The notes under the pieces were generated by a model, which saw only the letters and a list, made by a program, of their open reading frames with translations, searched no databases and had not been told where the DNA came from. From the NCBI RefSeq assembly GCF_015160875.1, contig NZ_CP063374.1:3100001-3164000 (forward strand): a DNA stretch of 64,000 nt, in the 5' to 3' direction. A program made the position numbers and the translations under genes. The DNA is from Streptomyces chromofuscus (GTDB taxonomy: Bacteria > Actinomycetota > Actinomycetes > Streptomycetales > Streptomycetaceae). Position 1 is the first letter of the stretch; each line of letters opens with the position of its first letter. This document shows, piece after piece, positions 1-8,566 of this stretch.

Positions 1-1
1 C

Positions 2-982
2 ACCGCCGAGGCGGCCCGCCTGGAGCGAACCGCCGGCCTGTACCCCGAGGACACCGAGGCCCTGCTGCTGCGGGCCGCGGCCCACCTGGAACTGTCCGGC
101 GACCGCCCCGCCGCCACCGCGCTCTACGACCGCCTGCTCTCCTCCGGGGACGACCTGGAGCACCCGCACCTGATCCGCGCCCTGAAGGCCTCGAACCTCT
201 GGGAGTACGGCCACGAGGCGGAGGCCCGGGCGATCATCGACGGCATCCGCACGGCGTCCCCGCGCGACCCGGCCCCCTGGGTGATCGTGGCCGAGGCCCT
301 GGAGGCCCACGACGAGTTGGAGACGGCGCAGGAGATCTTCACGGAGGCCACCCGTCTCCTGTCCGGGGACGCGCCGAAACCCCCACGGTCCGCTCACCCC
401 CTCTTCTTCGGCCGCCACCGCGTACGGCGCATGCTGGGCCTCCCCCACGACGACTGGGACGCCCTGGCCGACACCCTGCACTCCATGCCGGTCTCCCTGG
501 ACGAACTCCACGACCCGAAGCGCGTGTGGTCCCTGGGCTCGAACAACCCGGCGGAGCTGGAGGCGGAGATCTCCCGCCTTCGAGCCGAGCTGGGCGCCTA
601 CAGGGAGGCCCTCTCCCGCCCGTTCCCGGTGGCGATACTGCACTGGCCGGAGGGCGAGCTGACGGAGTTGCTGACGGCGTACCCGTCCCTGACCTCGGAG
701 TACCCCTCGCACGAGGAGCACCTGTCGACGATAGAGGCCTCCCTGCGCGAACTGTCCGCCTCCGGCACACCCAACCTGGGAGTCGTCACGGGCACGGTCC
801 CCTCTTACGAGGCCTTCGCGGCATCGGAGGGCACGACCCCGGACGACACAACACTCCTCCCTCAGTACGCGACGACCCTGGCGGCCCGAGGCCGAGCGGT
901 GGCATGGCCACCGGAGCGGGCTGGTGCGTGCTGGTGCGGGACGGGGAACTCGTACGGCGAGTGTCATGGGGTGGAGTCTTGA
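2..982 (+). CDS. Partial TPR-like SEC-C domain protein
   Basis: The reading frame is open from base 2 and ends at a TGA at 980-982, so the N-terminus lies outside the window. The visible 326 residues begin with alpha-helical, Ala/Leu/Glu-rich repeats of tetratricopeptide type. They end in a zinc-knuckle SEC-C-like motif (CWCGTG, then a Cys-His pair about eight residues later). SEC-C motifs are short metal-binding segments first seen in SecA and common at the ends of uncharacterised actinobacterial proteins. No catalytic domain is visible. It reads toward the defence island but is 400 bases away, so it is probably a neighbouring chromosomal gene rather than part of the system. Function unknown. 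Confidence 0.75.
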   Translation, partial: TAEAARLERTAGLYPEDTEALLLRAAAHLELSGDRPAATALYDRLLSSGDDLEHPHLIRALKASNLWEYGHEAEARAIIDGIRTASPRDPAPWVIVAEALEAHDELETAQEIFTEATRLLSGDAPKPPRSAHPLFFGRHRVRRMLGLPHDDWDALADTLHSMPVSLDELHDPKRVWSLGSNNPAELEAEISRLRAELGAYREALSRPFPVAILHWPEGELTELLTAYPSLTSEYPSHEEHLSTIEASLRELSASGTPNLGVVTGTVPSYEAFAASEGTTPDDTTLLPQYATTLAARGRAVAWPPERAGACWCGTGNSYGECHGVES

Positions 983-1401
983 GGCCGCCCTCCACCTACC
1001 ACGGTCCTCATTACCCCGCCCACCGGTCGATAGCCGCTGAGCCCACCTGGCGTGCCTCCGAGATGCTGACGCGTCCCCGCCCCGCAGGCCACTGAGCAAC
1101 GAGGCATAGCGCCCACCGACCTCTGGGCCCGCTTTCCCGGGCCGCTCGCTCGCTTCTTCGCCGTGCTGGAGCGGTCCGGGTCCAGGGTGGCCCGCAGGGC
1201 CATCGGCGAAGCCGACGCGGAGCGTCAGCGGAGCGCCCTTGACGCGGACCGCGGAAGCACGACACTGGCCAAGAAGCGGGCGGCCCCCACAGCACTTACG
1301 AACGCGATCAAGTCAATCGCCCGTGCCATCTTGCCAGGGCGGCCTCTTTCGAAGAGTGCATCACCTCCCCGCCACCGGGGCGACGCCGGCAGAATGCTCA
1401 C
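983..1401. other. Gene-poor stretch with inverted integrase-like fragments
   Basis: I see no convincing intact gene in these roughly 420 bases. Two short segments are related to each other in opposite orientation. The minus strand of about 1140-1203 encodes ATLDPDRSSTAKKRA, and the plus strand of about 1226-1290 encodes SALDADRGSTTLAKKRA, with matching codons such as gac, gac cgc, agc acg and aag aag. Both resemble the N-terminal core-binding region of tyrosine recombinases. They are best read as decayed integrase fragments marking the left edge of the island. The integrase assignment is an inference from resemblance only. Confidence 0.35.
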
Positions 1402-1836
1402 GTGCCAGACGCCGTCCCGTCCTCACCCGCAGTCTCCGCCCGCATGAGCCGCCAGCTTTCCCGCGACACGGCCCCCGAGGTGGCGGTCCGACGGCTGCTG
1501 CACGCATCGGGTCTGCGTTACCGCGTGAATGTGCCAGTGCCCGGCATGCCCCGCCGCACCATCGACATCGTCTTCCCCAAGGCCAAGATCGCGATCTTCC
1601 TTGACGGCTGCTTCTGGCACGGCTGCCCCCAACACGCAACGCATCCAAAAGCCAACTCGGAGTGGTGGCGAGTGAAGCTCGACAAGAACATGGCGCGGGA
1701 CATCGAGACCACTAAGCACCTGACCTCGGAAGGGTGGACCGTACTGCGCTTCTGGGAACACGAATCGGTTGAGGACATCACCCGCCAAGTCACCGCCACC
1801 GTGGCGGCGAAGCGGGCGGCCACCAACAAGCACTGA
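1402..1836 (+). CDS. vsr: Very short patch repair (Vsr) endonuclease
   Basis: Vsr enzymes nick DNA 5' of T:G mismatches that arise when 5-methylcytosine deaminates, so they usually accompany cytosine-5 methyltransferases. Counting from the ATG at 1444 (130 aa), the family features are all present: an N-terminal TxPE-like segment, Asp41 in TIDIVFP, the DGCFWHGCPQH block (54-64), then NSEWW, the NMARD segment and a C-terminal GWTVLRFWEHE. A GTG at 1402 would add 14 residues; neither start has a good ribosome site, and I list the longer form. The gene stands 148 bases before the Z1 gene in the same direction. The two methyltransferases at the end of the island are its likely partners. It could also act as a restriction nuclease, as proposed for some Vsr-fold proteins. 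Confidence 0.92.
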   Translation: MPDAVPSSPAVSARMSRQLSRDTAPEVAVRRLLHASGLRYRVNVPVPGMPRRTIDIVFPKAKIAIFLDGCFWHGCPQHATHPKANSEWWRVKLDKNMARDIETTKHLTSEGWTVLRFWEHESVEDITRQVTATVAAKRAATNKH

Positions 1837-1984
1837 CGCCGAGCCCGGAAGCAACTCCGAGACCTTGACGTTGTGTCCACTTTCACCGGATATCACAGCA
1901 GTTTCCCTGCGGGCGGGGCAAAAATCCTGCTCTCGCGCGCAGTTGTGGCGTTGATTGACTTATCGATGACAGCCCCACCCAATA
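1837..1984 (+). promoter_or_regulatory. Probable promoter region of the defence operon
   Basis: The 148-base gap between vsr and the Z1 gene is AT-richer than its surroundings. It holds TTGACT at 1955-1960 and AATAAT at 1981-1986, but their spacing is about 20 bases, which is longer than ideal. If AATAAT is the -10 box, translation of the Z1 gene must start downstream, most likely at the ATG at 2027. No operator-like palindrome stands out. Confidence 0.3.
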
Positions 1985-4669
1985 ATGTGTGGGACTTGTG
2001 AACGCAGGCCCTGGGTCTGGGTCTCAATGTCGGTGACGCATGAGCCGGTTCATCCGACCGAGGACCCTGCGGACCAGTCGGCGGAACGAAAGAGAGCGGG
2101 GGCGGTCGACCTCATGACCGACGATTTCGACGCGATGTACGAGACGTTCCAGGCGCTCGTGGAGACGTTCCCTCCCTCGGAGGCCGTGAAGCGGCTGGAG
2201 ATACTGGGCGTTGAGCAAGACGTCGTCGAGCGAATCCGTGAGCGGCACGAGCAGCAGATGATCCGCATCAAGGAGCTCGAAGAACCGCACGCGGTCGTCA
2301 TGGGCAACCGGGACACCTGGTACACGGGCCCGCAGGTAAAGGACAAGTGCTGGCCCGCGATCGTGAAGCTGCTCCGAAAGGACGGTTGGCCGGAGGAGCC
2401 CGCCATTCGGGACCTCGACGACTCCTCGACCCGAGTCGTCTCGTTGTTGAACCACCCCAAGGAGAGGGCATTCTCCACTCGGGGCCTCGTCGTCGGGTAC
2501 GTGCAGTCGGGAAAGACGACCAACTTCACGTCGGTCATGGCCAAGGCCGCCGACCGTGGATACAAGCTCTTCATCGTTCTGGCCGGCATCCACAACGGAC
2601 TGCGGCGCCAGACCCAGGCCCGACTCGTCCAACAGCTCGTGGAGCCCAATCCCTCGATGTGGTCCCAACTGACCGGGCTTGAGAAGGATTTCACTCCGCA
2701 GGAGAACCCCGCTTCCTACTTCGGCAAGAGCAACAAGACGCACGTCTTGTGTGTGGTGAAGAAGAACGCCACCGTCCTGCGCAAGCTCGCCCGTTGGCTG
2801 GACAAGGCTTCGGACTACCTGAAGGACTGTCCCGCGCTGATCATCGACGACGAGGCCGACCAGGCCACGGTGGCCACGAAGTCCATCAATCCACTGATCC
2901 TCAGCATCATGAGCAGCCTTCCGCGCTCCGCATACGTGGGGTACACGGCATCTCCGTTCGCCAACCTGCTGATCGATCCGAGCGCCGAGGACCTCTACCC
3001 GCGCGACTTCATCGTCAACCTGCCAAAGCCGCGGGGTCACTTCGGCACCGAGGTTCTGTTCGGACGCTATGCGCTGGACGGCGAGAACGAGGACGACGTC
3101 GATGACGGCCACGACATGATCCGCTCAGTCCCGGTCGACGACATACCCTGCGTGCGCCCCGAGACGAAGGCCGATGTCGACGGCTTCGAGCCGGTCATCA
3201 CCGAAACCCTGCGCAAAGCAATCGAGTACTTCTGGCTGGTCACGGCCGCTCGTCGCGTTCGCGGCTCGGGCAACCCGCACAGCACGATGTTGATTCACAC
3301 CAGCGTCAACACCTCTGTGCACAACAGCTTCAAACGACCTCTGGAACACCTGCGGGAGACGACGGCCAAGTCGCTTGCCGAGAAGACTGTTCTCAGACGT
3401 CTGCGGACTCTGTGGGACGAGGAGACGGCACGTGTTCGCGCCGAGGATTTCTGTGAGACGAAAGTACCCTTCGACTCGCTGTTGGCCGAGTTGCCCGGCG
3501 TACTGCGCAACTGCCGTGTCATTATGGACAACTCCAGCAGCGAGGACCGACTCGACTACGAGAACGGCCCGGTCGTCGCGATCGCAGTAGGCGGCAACAC
3601 CCTTTCCCGAGGCTTGACCCTCGAAGGCCTGGCGGTCAGTTACTTCGTTCGCGCCGTCTCGGCCTACGACACGCTGTTGCAGATGGGCCGTTGGTTCGGC
3701 TTCCGGAACGGCTACGCGGACCTTCCCAGGATCTGGATGACCGACGAACTGGCCGAATGGTTCCGCCACCTGGCCACGGTCGAGACCGAGATGCGTCGCG
3801 ACATCGACATCTACATGACCGAAGCCGAGACACCGCTCACCTTTGCCGTCCGGCTGCGCACCCACCCCGCTCTTCGCGTCACCGCAGCCGCCAAGATGCG
3901 ATCGGCAGTCACCGCCTCCTCGTCGTACGGCGGCAGGGGAGTCCAGACTCACTACTTCCACACGAACGCAGAATGGCTCCGAGGGAACATCGTTGCCTCG
4001 CAGGAGCTTGTTGCCGCGGCGGCCGCGAACGCCGTCAGAGTGGAGGACCGCTCCCAGGAAGGCCGCTTCATCTTCCGTGATGTTCCCTACGACGTGGTAA
4101 CCAACTTCCTGGCCTCCTACAAGTTCCACGAGAAGTCGCCGGAGAACGACCCCGACCTGATCAGTGCCTACATCCAGAAGCGGGTTTCGGCAGCGGACTC
4201 GCTACGCCGGTGGAACGTCGCCATCATCGGTAATCCCGAGGGAGAGCCCTTCACCTTCGCTCCGAGCGTGACAGTAGGGCGGGTCACGCGTTCGCGCCTC
4301 GCCGTGACCAACCCCGACCCCGATTTCGCCGACATCAAGTCGCTGCTGGGCCCCCGGGACGCCGCCGTCGACCTCAGCGGCATCACGACAAAGGTGAATG
4401 AGAGGGCACTCAAGGACGCCCGCAGCGCTCAGCTCCCGGACACGGGGCTCCTGCTGCTGTACCCGATCGACAAGACATCCGCGCCCGGCCCGGGGAAGAA
4501 TCTTCGTGCTCCCCTCAACGCGCAGGAGCACGTCATTGGTGTCGGCCTCGTCTTCCCCGAGCCCCGCCACGGCGACAGCACGGTGGAGAAGTACATCTCC
4601 GCCGATCTGTCGGGTGTCCGTATTGAGGACGAAGACCTCAGCAGCCTTCTCGAAGGTGAGGACTCGTGA
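1985..4669 (+). CDS. Z1-domain superfamily II ATPase/helicase
   Basis: Z1 domains are superfamily II helicase-like ATPases found in predicted restriction systems and in the MZA antiviral system. Numbered from 1985, the Walker A motif is GYVQSGKT (171-178) and the Walker B/DEAD-like motif is LIIDDEAD (285-292). These are followed by YVGYTASPFANLL and, in the second RecA-like lobe, GGNTLSRGLTLEGL and LLQMGRWFGFR, which are typical of Z1 proteins. Length is 894 aa, usual for the family. ATG codons at 2027 (MSVTHEP) and 2114 (MTDDFDAM) are alternative starts; 2027 fits a promoter lying at 1955-1986. The stop overlaps the next start by 4 bases (GTGA), implying translational coupling. It probably uses ATP to translocate on or remodel DNA for the partner nuclease and GHKL proteins. 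Confidence 0.9.
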   Translation: MCGTCERRPWVWVSMSVTHEPVHPTEDPADQSAERKRAGAVDLMTDDFDAMYETFQALVETFPPSEAVKRLEILGVEQDVVERIRERHEQQMIRIKELEEPHAVVMGNRDTWYTGPQVKDKCWPAIVKLLRKDGWPEEPAIRDLDDSSTRVVSLLNHPKERAFSTRGLVVGYVQSGKTTNFTSVMAKAADRGYKLFIVLAGIHNGLRRQTQARLVQQLVEPNPSMWSQLTGLEKDFTPQENPASYFGKSNKTHVLCVVKKNATVLRKLARWLDKASDYLKDCPALIIDDEADQATVATKSINPLILSIMSSLPRSAYVGYTASPFANLLIDPSAEDLYPRDFIVNLPKPRGHFGTEVLFGRYALDGENEDDVDDGHDMIRSVPVDDIPCVRPETKADVDGFEPVITETLRKAIEYFWLVTAARRVRGSGNPHSTMLIHTSVNTSVHNSFKRPLEHLRETTAKSLAEKTVLRRLRTLWDEETARVRAEDFCETKVPFDSLLAELPGVLRNCRVIMDNSSSEDRLDYENGPVVAIAVGGNTLSRGLTLEGLAVSYFVRAVSAYDTLLQMGRWFGFRNGYADLPRIWMTDELAEWFRHLATVETEMRRDIDIYMTEAETPLTFAVRLRTHPALRVTAAAKMRSAVTASSSYGGRGVQTHYFHTNAEWLRGNIVASQELVAAAAANAVRVEDRSQEGRFIFRDVPYDVVTNFLASYKFHEKSPENDPDLISAYIQKRVSAADSLRRWNVAIIGNPEGEPFTFAPSVTVGRVTRSRLAVTNPDPDFADIKSLLGPRDAAVDLSGITTKVNERALKDARSAQLPDTGLLLLYPIDKTSAPGPGKNLRAPLNAQEHVIGVGLVFPEPRHGDSTVEKYISADLSGVRIEDEDLSSLLEGEDS

Positions 4670-5694
4670 GCGGCGAATCACTCCGCACACTCGTCGAGGA
4701 ACACTGGTCGGCGCTCGGAGCCCGGCCGACCACCGGCGACAATCGCCTGCGTGTGTCGCACCTGCCGGTCATGACGGACCAGGGCCCCTTGACTGCGGCT
4801 GTCGACCACGAGGGACACCGCCACCTGCTGGTTCCCATAAACACACACCGAAAAATACGTTCCGGCCTCGACGGTCCCGTCCTGCAATTGCGCAAACGAC
4901 CGTTGGAGGACGAGGACACCTACCAGGTGTACGCCGACCTCGCCTGCCTGCGCGGAGATCTGAACGATCTGTTCACAGGGGTGTGCGTGGACGTGCTGAC
5001 CGCTGTCGACCGGGCTCCCGAGAACCCGGTCAAAGCTCTCTACCACGTCCTCGATCGCTGGAAGGCCCTCTTTCAGACGCAAGGGCCCACCTTGGGGCCC
5101 GAGCAACTCGCCGGTCTCTTCGCTGAGTTGCTGGTTCTCGGTCAGCTTCTGGACCGGGACCCCAGCGCTCATCGACTCTGGCTCGGCCCGAAAGGACATC
5201 GTCACGACTTCTCGACCGGGAACGCGGCATTCGAGGTGAAGGCCGGCACGGATGTAAGTGGGCGAAAGCCTCGCATACATGGACTGGATCAGCTCGAAGT
5301 TCCAGCGGACGGCAGCCTCTGTCTGGTTTGGTTCGGGCTGCACCGCGTCACAGTATCGGGGTCGGGCATCGGCTTCCTGGAGCTGGTCAAACGGACGCTT
5401 CAGAAGTGCGACGACGAAGGCGCCCTGATCGGCCTCCTCGCCGAGGCCGGCTATCGCCCCTTCGAAGCGGACCGCTATCGAGACGTACGTTTCACCGTCG
5501 GAGAAGAGAAGTGGTACGAGGTAGGTACGGCCTTCCCCAGACTGACGGGTAGTGCACTCCTTGCGGCTGGGCGGTCGCCCGTGTCGGTCATGGACGTCGA
5601 ATACACCATCGACCTCTCCGGTGACGCCCCCGTCGCCATGACACCCGACGAGGTGTCCCACGTGATCGATCGCATCGTTGAGGAGTCCGCGTGA
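4666..5694 (+). CDS. DUF4420-type PD-(D/E)XK motif protein
   Basis: This 342-residue protein looks like the DUF4420 (PD-(D/E)XK motif) family that travels with Z1 ATPases. A restriction-nuclease-like core is visible: Glu154 in GLFAELLVL, Asp181 in RHDF, then FEVK giving Glu190 and Lys192 with a short strand between, i.e. E...D...ExK. A hydrophobic strand (SLCLVWFGLHRV) follows. It starts at a GTG overlapping the Z1 stop by 4 bases and itself overlaps the GHKL gene by 4 bases, so all three should be made together. The likely role is DNA cleavage, or binding if the active site is degenerate, within the defence complex. No biochemical function can be proven from sequence. Confidence 0.82.
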   Translation: MSGESLRTLVEEHWSALGARPTTGDNRLRVSHLPVMTDQGPLTAAVDHEGHRHLLVPINTHRKIRSGLDGPVLQLRKRPLEDEDTYQVYADLACLRGDLNDLFTGVCVDVLTAVDRAPENPVKALYHVLDRWKALFQTQGPTLGPEQLAGLFAELLVLGQLLDRDPSAHRLWLGPKGHRHDFSTGNAAFEVKAGTDVSGRKPRIHGLDQLEVPADGSLCLVWFGLHRVTVSGSGIGFLELVKRTLQKCDDEGALIGLLAEAGYRPFEADRYRDVRFTVGEEKWYEVGTAFPRLTGSALLAAGRSPVSVMDVEYTIDLSGDAPVAMTPDEVSHVIDRIVEESA

Positions 5695-7673
5695 CCGAAC
5701 CACGCTGGTACTCGCAGCCCTATCCCCCCGAGGGCGCAAGCGCCGCCGAGGGCATCCGTAACCAACTCGGCCGTCCCGAGCTTGACCTACTCACCATTTT
5801 GGTCCGGGAGTCCGCCCAGAACAGCTGGGACGCCCGCCTTCCGCTCTCAAACCAACCCGTCGACTTTCGGATCGACATGTGGACGGTGGGTCCCGCACAC
5901 GTTGCGGCTTGGCGCACCCTCCTCCAGGCAGGTGCGCCCGCCGGCACCGACAACTTCCCCCTGCAGGACACGCTCAGGCGAGGCCCTGTCCGCGTCTTGG
6001 CCGTCTCCGATCGCGGGACGCGAGGACTCGGCGGGCCGACGCGCGCCAACGACGCCGTCGGGCCGGAACGCGACTTCGTGTCGTTCGTCCGCAATATCGG
6101 GGAGCCCCGGGACACGGCCCTCGGCGGCGGCACTTACGGGTTCGGCAAGGGCATCTTCTACCTGCTGTCCAAGCCAGGAACAGTGCTGGTGCACTCACGC
6201 TGCCGCACTCCGCAGGGCGACCTGGAGACGCGCCTCATCGGCTGCACGCTCTGGAAGAGCTACGTGACGACCGAGACAGAGGGCACCCGTCGTTACACCG
6301 GCAGGCATTGGTGGGGCGACACCTCGAGCGACGTTGTCGAACCGTTGGTCGGGCAAGCAGCCGAAACAGTGGTCCAGCGTCTCGGTCTGCGCCCATTCAC
6401 CGATGAGGAAACGGGCACCACCGTCGTTGTCATCGATCCGAATCTCGACGGCCTGGAACCGACCGACGCAGCCGACTACCTGGCCGACACCATCGTGTGG
6501 CATCTCTGGCCGAAGATGATCTCGACGGACGGCAAGCCATCCGCCATGCGCTTCTCCGTCGCCTGCGACGGGGTACAACATCCCGTGCCGGATCCGCGCA
6601 CCACCCGCCCTCTCAACATGTTCGTCGCGGCCTACGAGGCGATGGCGGGCCCGAACGGTCACGAGCTCGAATGCCTGAAGCCCAGGAAGTACCTGGGTCG
6701 GCTCGGGCTCGTGAAGCGCATCATGCCGGCGCTGGAACCGACCCGTGCACAGCGCATGTTGGACATCGAAGATCTGATTCATCACGTATGTCTTATGCGT
6801 CCGGCGGAGCTTGTCGTCACGTACCGCCCAGGGCCCAAGCCGCCGAGCGCGAATCAGGGTTACGCGGGTGTTTTTCGAGCCGACGAGTCGATGGACGACG
6901 TCTACGCCAAGGCCGAACCCCCCACGCACGATGCCTGGAATCCGCATTCACTCGACCGACCAGAGAGCACTTACGTGCACACCACGTTCCGCCGGATCGA
7001 CGAGGCCCTGAACGGTCTGCTGTCCCTCGGGGGTGGCGCGCGCACCGGTGCCAGCAACGTCGCTCTCGGTGCTGCCAGTTCGCTTTTCTCAGGACTCGTG
7101 GGTGGCGCCTGGGGAATTGGCGGAGCGACCGACTATTCCAAGCCGGGCAGCACCGCCACCCGGCCGTCGAAGACCGACGAGGCCGAGGAAGGCACGCAAC
7201 GCGCGCCACGAGGCAGTCGCGTACCTGCGGGTCGCGGATCCGTCACGTCAGCCGTCGGTGGGTCGGGGGTTTTCCAGGGAGACAACGGGACGCCAGTTGA
7301 TCCCTTCATCGGTGACGCCTCCACAACGCATCGGCGGCGGCCTCGCGTGCAATATGTCGGCGAGCCCTACTACCACGACCGGGGTGACGCCTCCTTGCTG
7401 GTCCAGGAGTTCCGGCTGCCTGTGCCCGGACCGCAGCGAGTACACATCGACCTTGCCGTCACGCTGCCCGGTACGGGTGGGCGCGAGACGGACCCGCCCC
7501 TCGGTGCCAGCATGCCAGTACTCGTCGGGTGGGAGGACGAGGCGGGACGCCTCCACGCCGAGGATCCATACGTGATCGAGGGTGGCGAGTCTGTCTGGCG
7601 GGCGTTGGTCCAACCGGCTCCCGACACGATGACTGAGATCAGCATCATGGTCGAGGCGGTGAGGACTCCGTGA
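5691..7673 (+). CDS. MutL/MORC-like GHKL ATPase
   Basis: The first 160 residues carry the Bergerat (GHKL) ATP-binding fold. The N-box is VRESAQNSWDA (Glu40, Asn44), the G1 box is SDRGTRGLGG (Asp107), and the G2 glycine loop is GGGTYGFGKG (145-154). MutL, MORC and Hsp90 proteins dimerise through this fold as ATP-gated clamps. After residue 330 the protein is less conserved, and near 440-540 it has a Gly/Ser/Ala-rich, low-complexity linker before a beta-rich C-terminal domain. The GTG start overlaps the DUF4420 stop by 4 bases and the stop overlaps the next GTG by 4. In MZA-type systems the MutL-like ATPase sits beside Z1 and DUF4420 proteins, as here. It probably acts as a DNA-loaded clamp or sensor. 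Confidence 0.85.
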   Translation: MTEPRWYSQPYPPEGASAAEGIRNQLGRPELDLLTILVRESAQNSWDARLPLSNQPVDFRIDMWTVGPAHVAAWRTLLQAGAPAGTDNFPLQDTLRRGPVRVLAVSDRGTRGLGGPTRANDAVGPERDFVSFVRNIGEPRDTALGGGTYGFGKGIFYLLSKPGTVLVHSRCRTPQGDLETRLIGCTLWKSYVTTETEGTRRYTGRHWWGDTSSDVVEPLVGQAAETVVQRLGLRPFTDEETGTTVVVIDPNLDGLEPTDAADYLADTIVWHLWPKMISTDGKPSAMRFSVACDGVQHPVPDPRTTRPLNMFVAAYEAMAGPNGHELECLKPRKYLGRLGLVKRIMPALEPTRAQRMLDIEDLIHHVCLMRPAELVVTYRPGPKPPSANQGYAGVFRADESMDDVYAKAEPPTHDAWNPHSLDRPESTYVHTTFRRIDEALNGLLSLGGGARTGASNVALGAASSLFSGLVGGAWGIGGATDYSKPGSTATRPSKTDEAEEGTQRAPRGSRVPAGRGSVTSAVGGSGVFQGDNGTPVDPFIGDASTTHRRRPRVQYVGEPYYHDRGDASLLVQEFRLPVPGPQRVHIDLAVTLPGTGGRETDPPLGASMPVLVGWEDEAGRLHAEDPYVIEGGESVWRALVQPAPDTMTEISIMVEAVRTP

Positions 7674-8563
7674 CACGGCGTGTTCTTCCTTATCGCGTTC
7701 CCGCGCAGCATGTCGTCGCCGCCGAGCCCTGGCGACTCGTCGTCGAGGACGGCGAGGTCGCTCTGCCAGAAGCGATACCCGACTGGGACTACCGAATGGA
7801 TCTGCACGTGCGCAGATCCGTCCGTGTCGATCTCGATCGAGCCCGACGGGATTCCGGGCTCCCCATGAACGCAGCACTCGTGCTCTCGGCCGTGTGGACG
7901 GCCACTGGCTCCAACCTGAGTGGCCCTGCCCAGCACATCAGGTTGGCCGAAGGGGGCTCGAGCACAGTCGAGTTCGACATCCGTCTACTCGGCTCCGATC
8001 TCGGCGGTCTCCTCCTCCTCGACACCGCGCTTCTACTCGCCGAGCGCAGGACCGACGCTCGTCCCTCCGCGCCGCGACGTGCCGGGTCCGTGCTGTGGAG
8101 TGAGCGGCAGGCCGTGCGCCTCCAGGGCGACGCTCCCCAGTTCCCCATGGCTGTGATCGACTTCGAGAGGACGTCGTTCCCGGACAGCGCGGCATGGCAC
8201 CTCCACATCAGCGGTGGCCTCGAAAGCGCGACAATGGGATCCCTGCTGCTCCTGGTGAACGAGCGGAACACGGTCACCACCGCAGCATTCCAGAACGCGG
8301 CAAGGCCCCGTCCGATCGACCGGATCGTGCTCTCTGCTGTGTACGCGGACGCCGCTCGCATCATGGTCGAGCACGCTCTGAAGCATGAGGACTTCACCGA
8401 AGAATCGGACTATCCGGACGGGTCGTTGGGTGCCACCCTGCTGAGCCTGTTCGACCAACTCTTCCCCGGACAGTCGATCACTGACATCCGGCTCCGTCAG
8501 AGGCAATCACCCGCCCTGTTCGGATCGGACCTGCAGGCGGCCGTCAAGATTTTCGAGGTTTAA
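7670..8563 (+). CDS. Defence-operon protein of unknown function
   Basis: I do not recognise this 297-residue protein. It starts at a GTG overlapping the GHKL gene by 4 bases and ends 3 bases before the first methyltransferase, so it is a core member of the operon. It looks like a soluble alpha/beta protein: a beta-rich N-terminal half (DLHVRRSVRVDLDRAR, STVEFDIRLLG) and a more helical C-terminus (ARIMVEHALKHEDF, LLSLFDQLFPGQ). There is no Walker motif, no PD-(D/E)XK core, no zinc cluster, no signal peptide and no membrane segment. Possible roles are a scaffold linking the GHKL clamp to the nuclease, or a specificity subunit. Confidence 0.75.
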   Translation: MTRRVLPYRVPAQHVVAAEPWRLVVEDGEVALPEAIPDWDYRMDLHVRRSVRVDLDRARRDSGLPMNAALVLSAVWTATGSNLSGPAQHIRLAEGGSSTVEFDIRLLGSDLGGLLLLDTALLLAERRTDARPSAPRRAGSVLWSERQAVRLQGDAPQFPMAVIDFERTSFPDSAAWHLHISGGLESATMGSLLLLVNERNTVTTAAFQNAARPRPIDRIVLSAVYADAARIMVEHALKHEDFTEESDYPDGSLGATLLSLFDQLFPGQSITDIRLRQRQSPALFGSDLQAAVKIFEV

Positions 8564-8566
8564 GTA

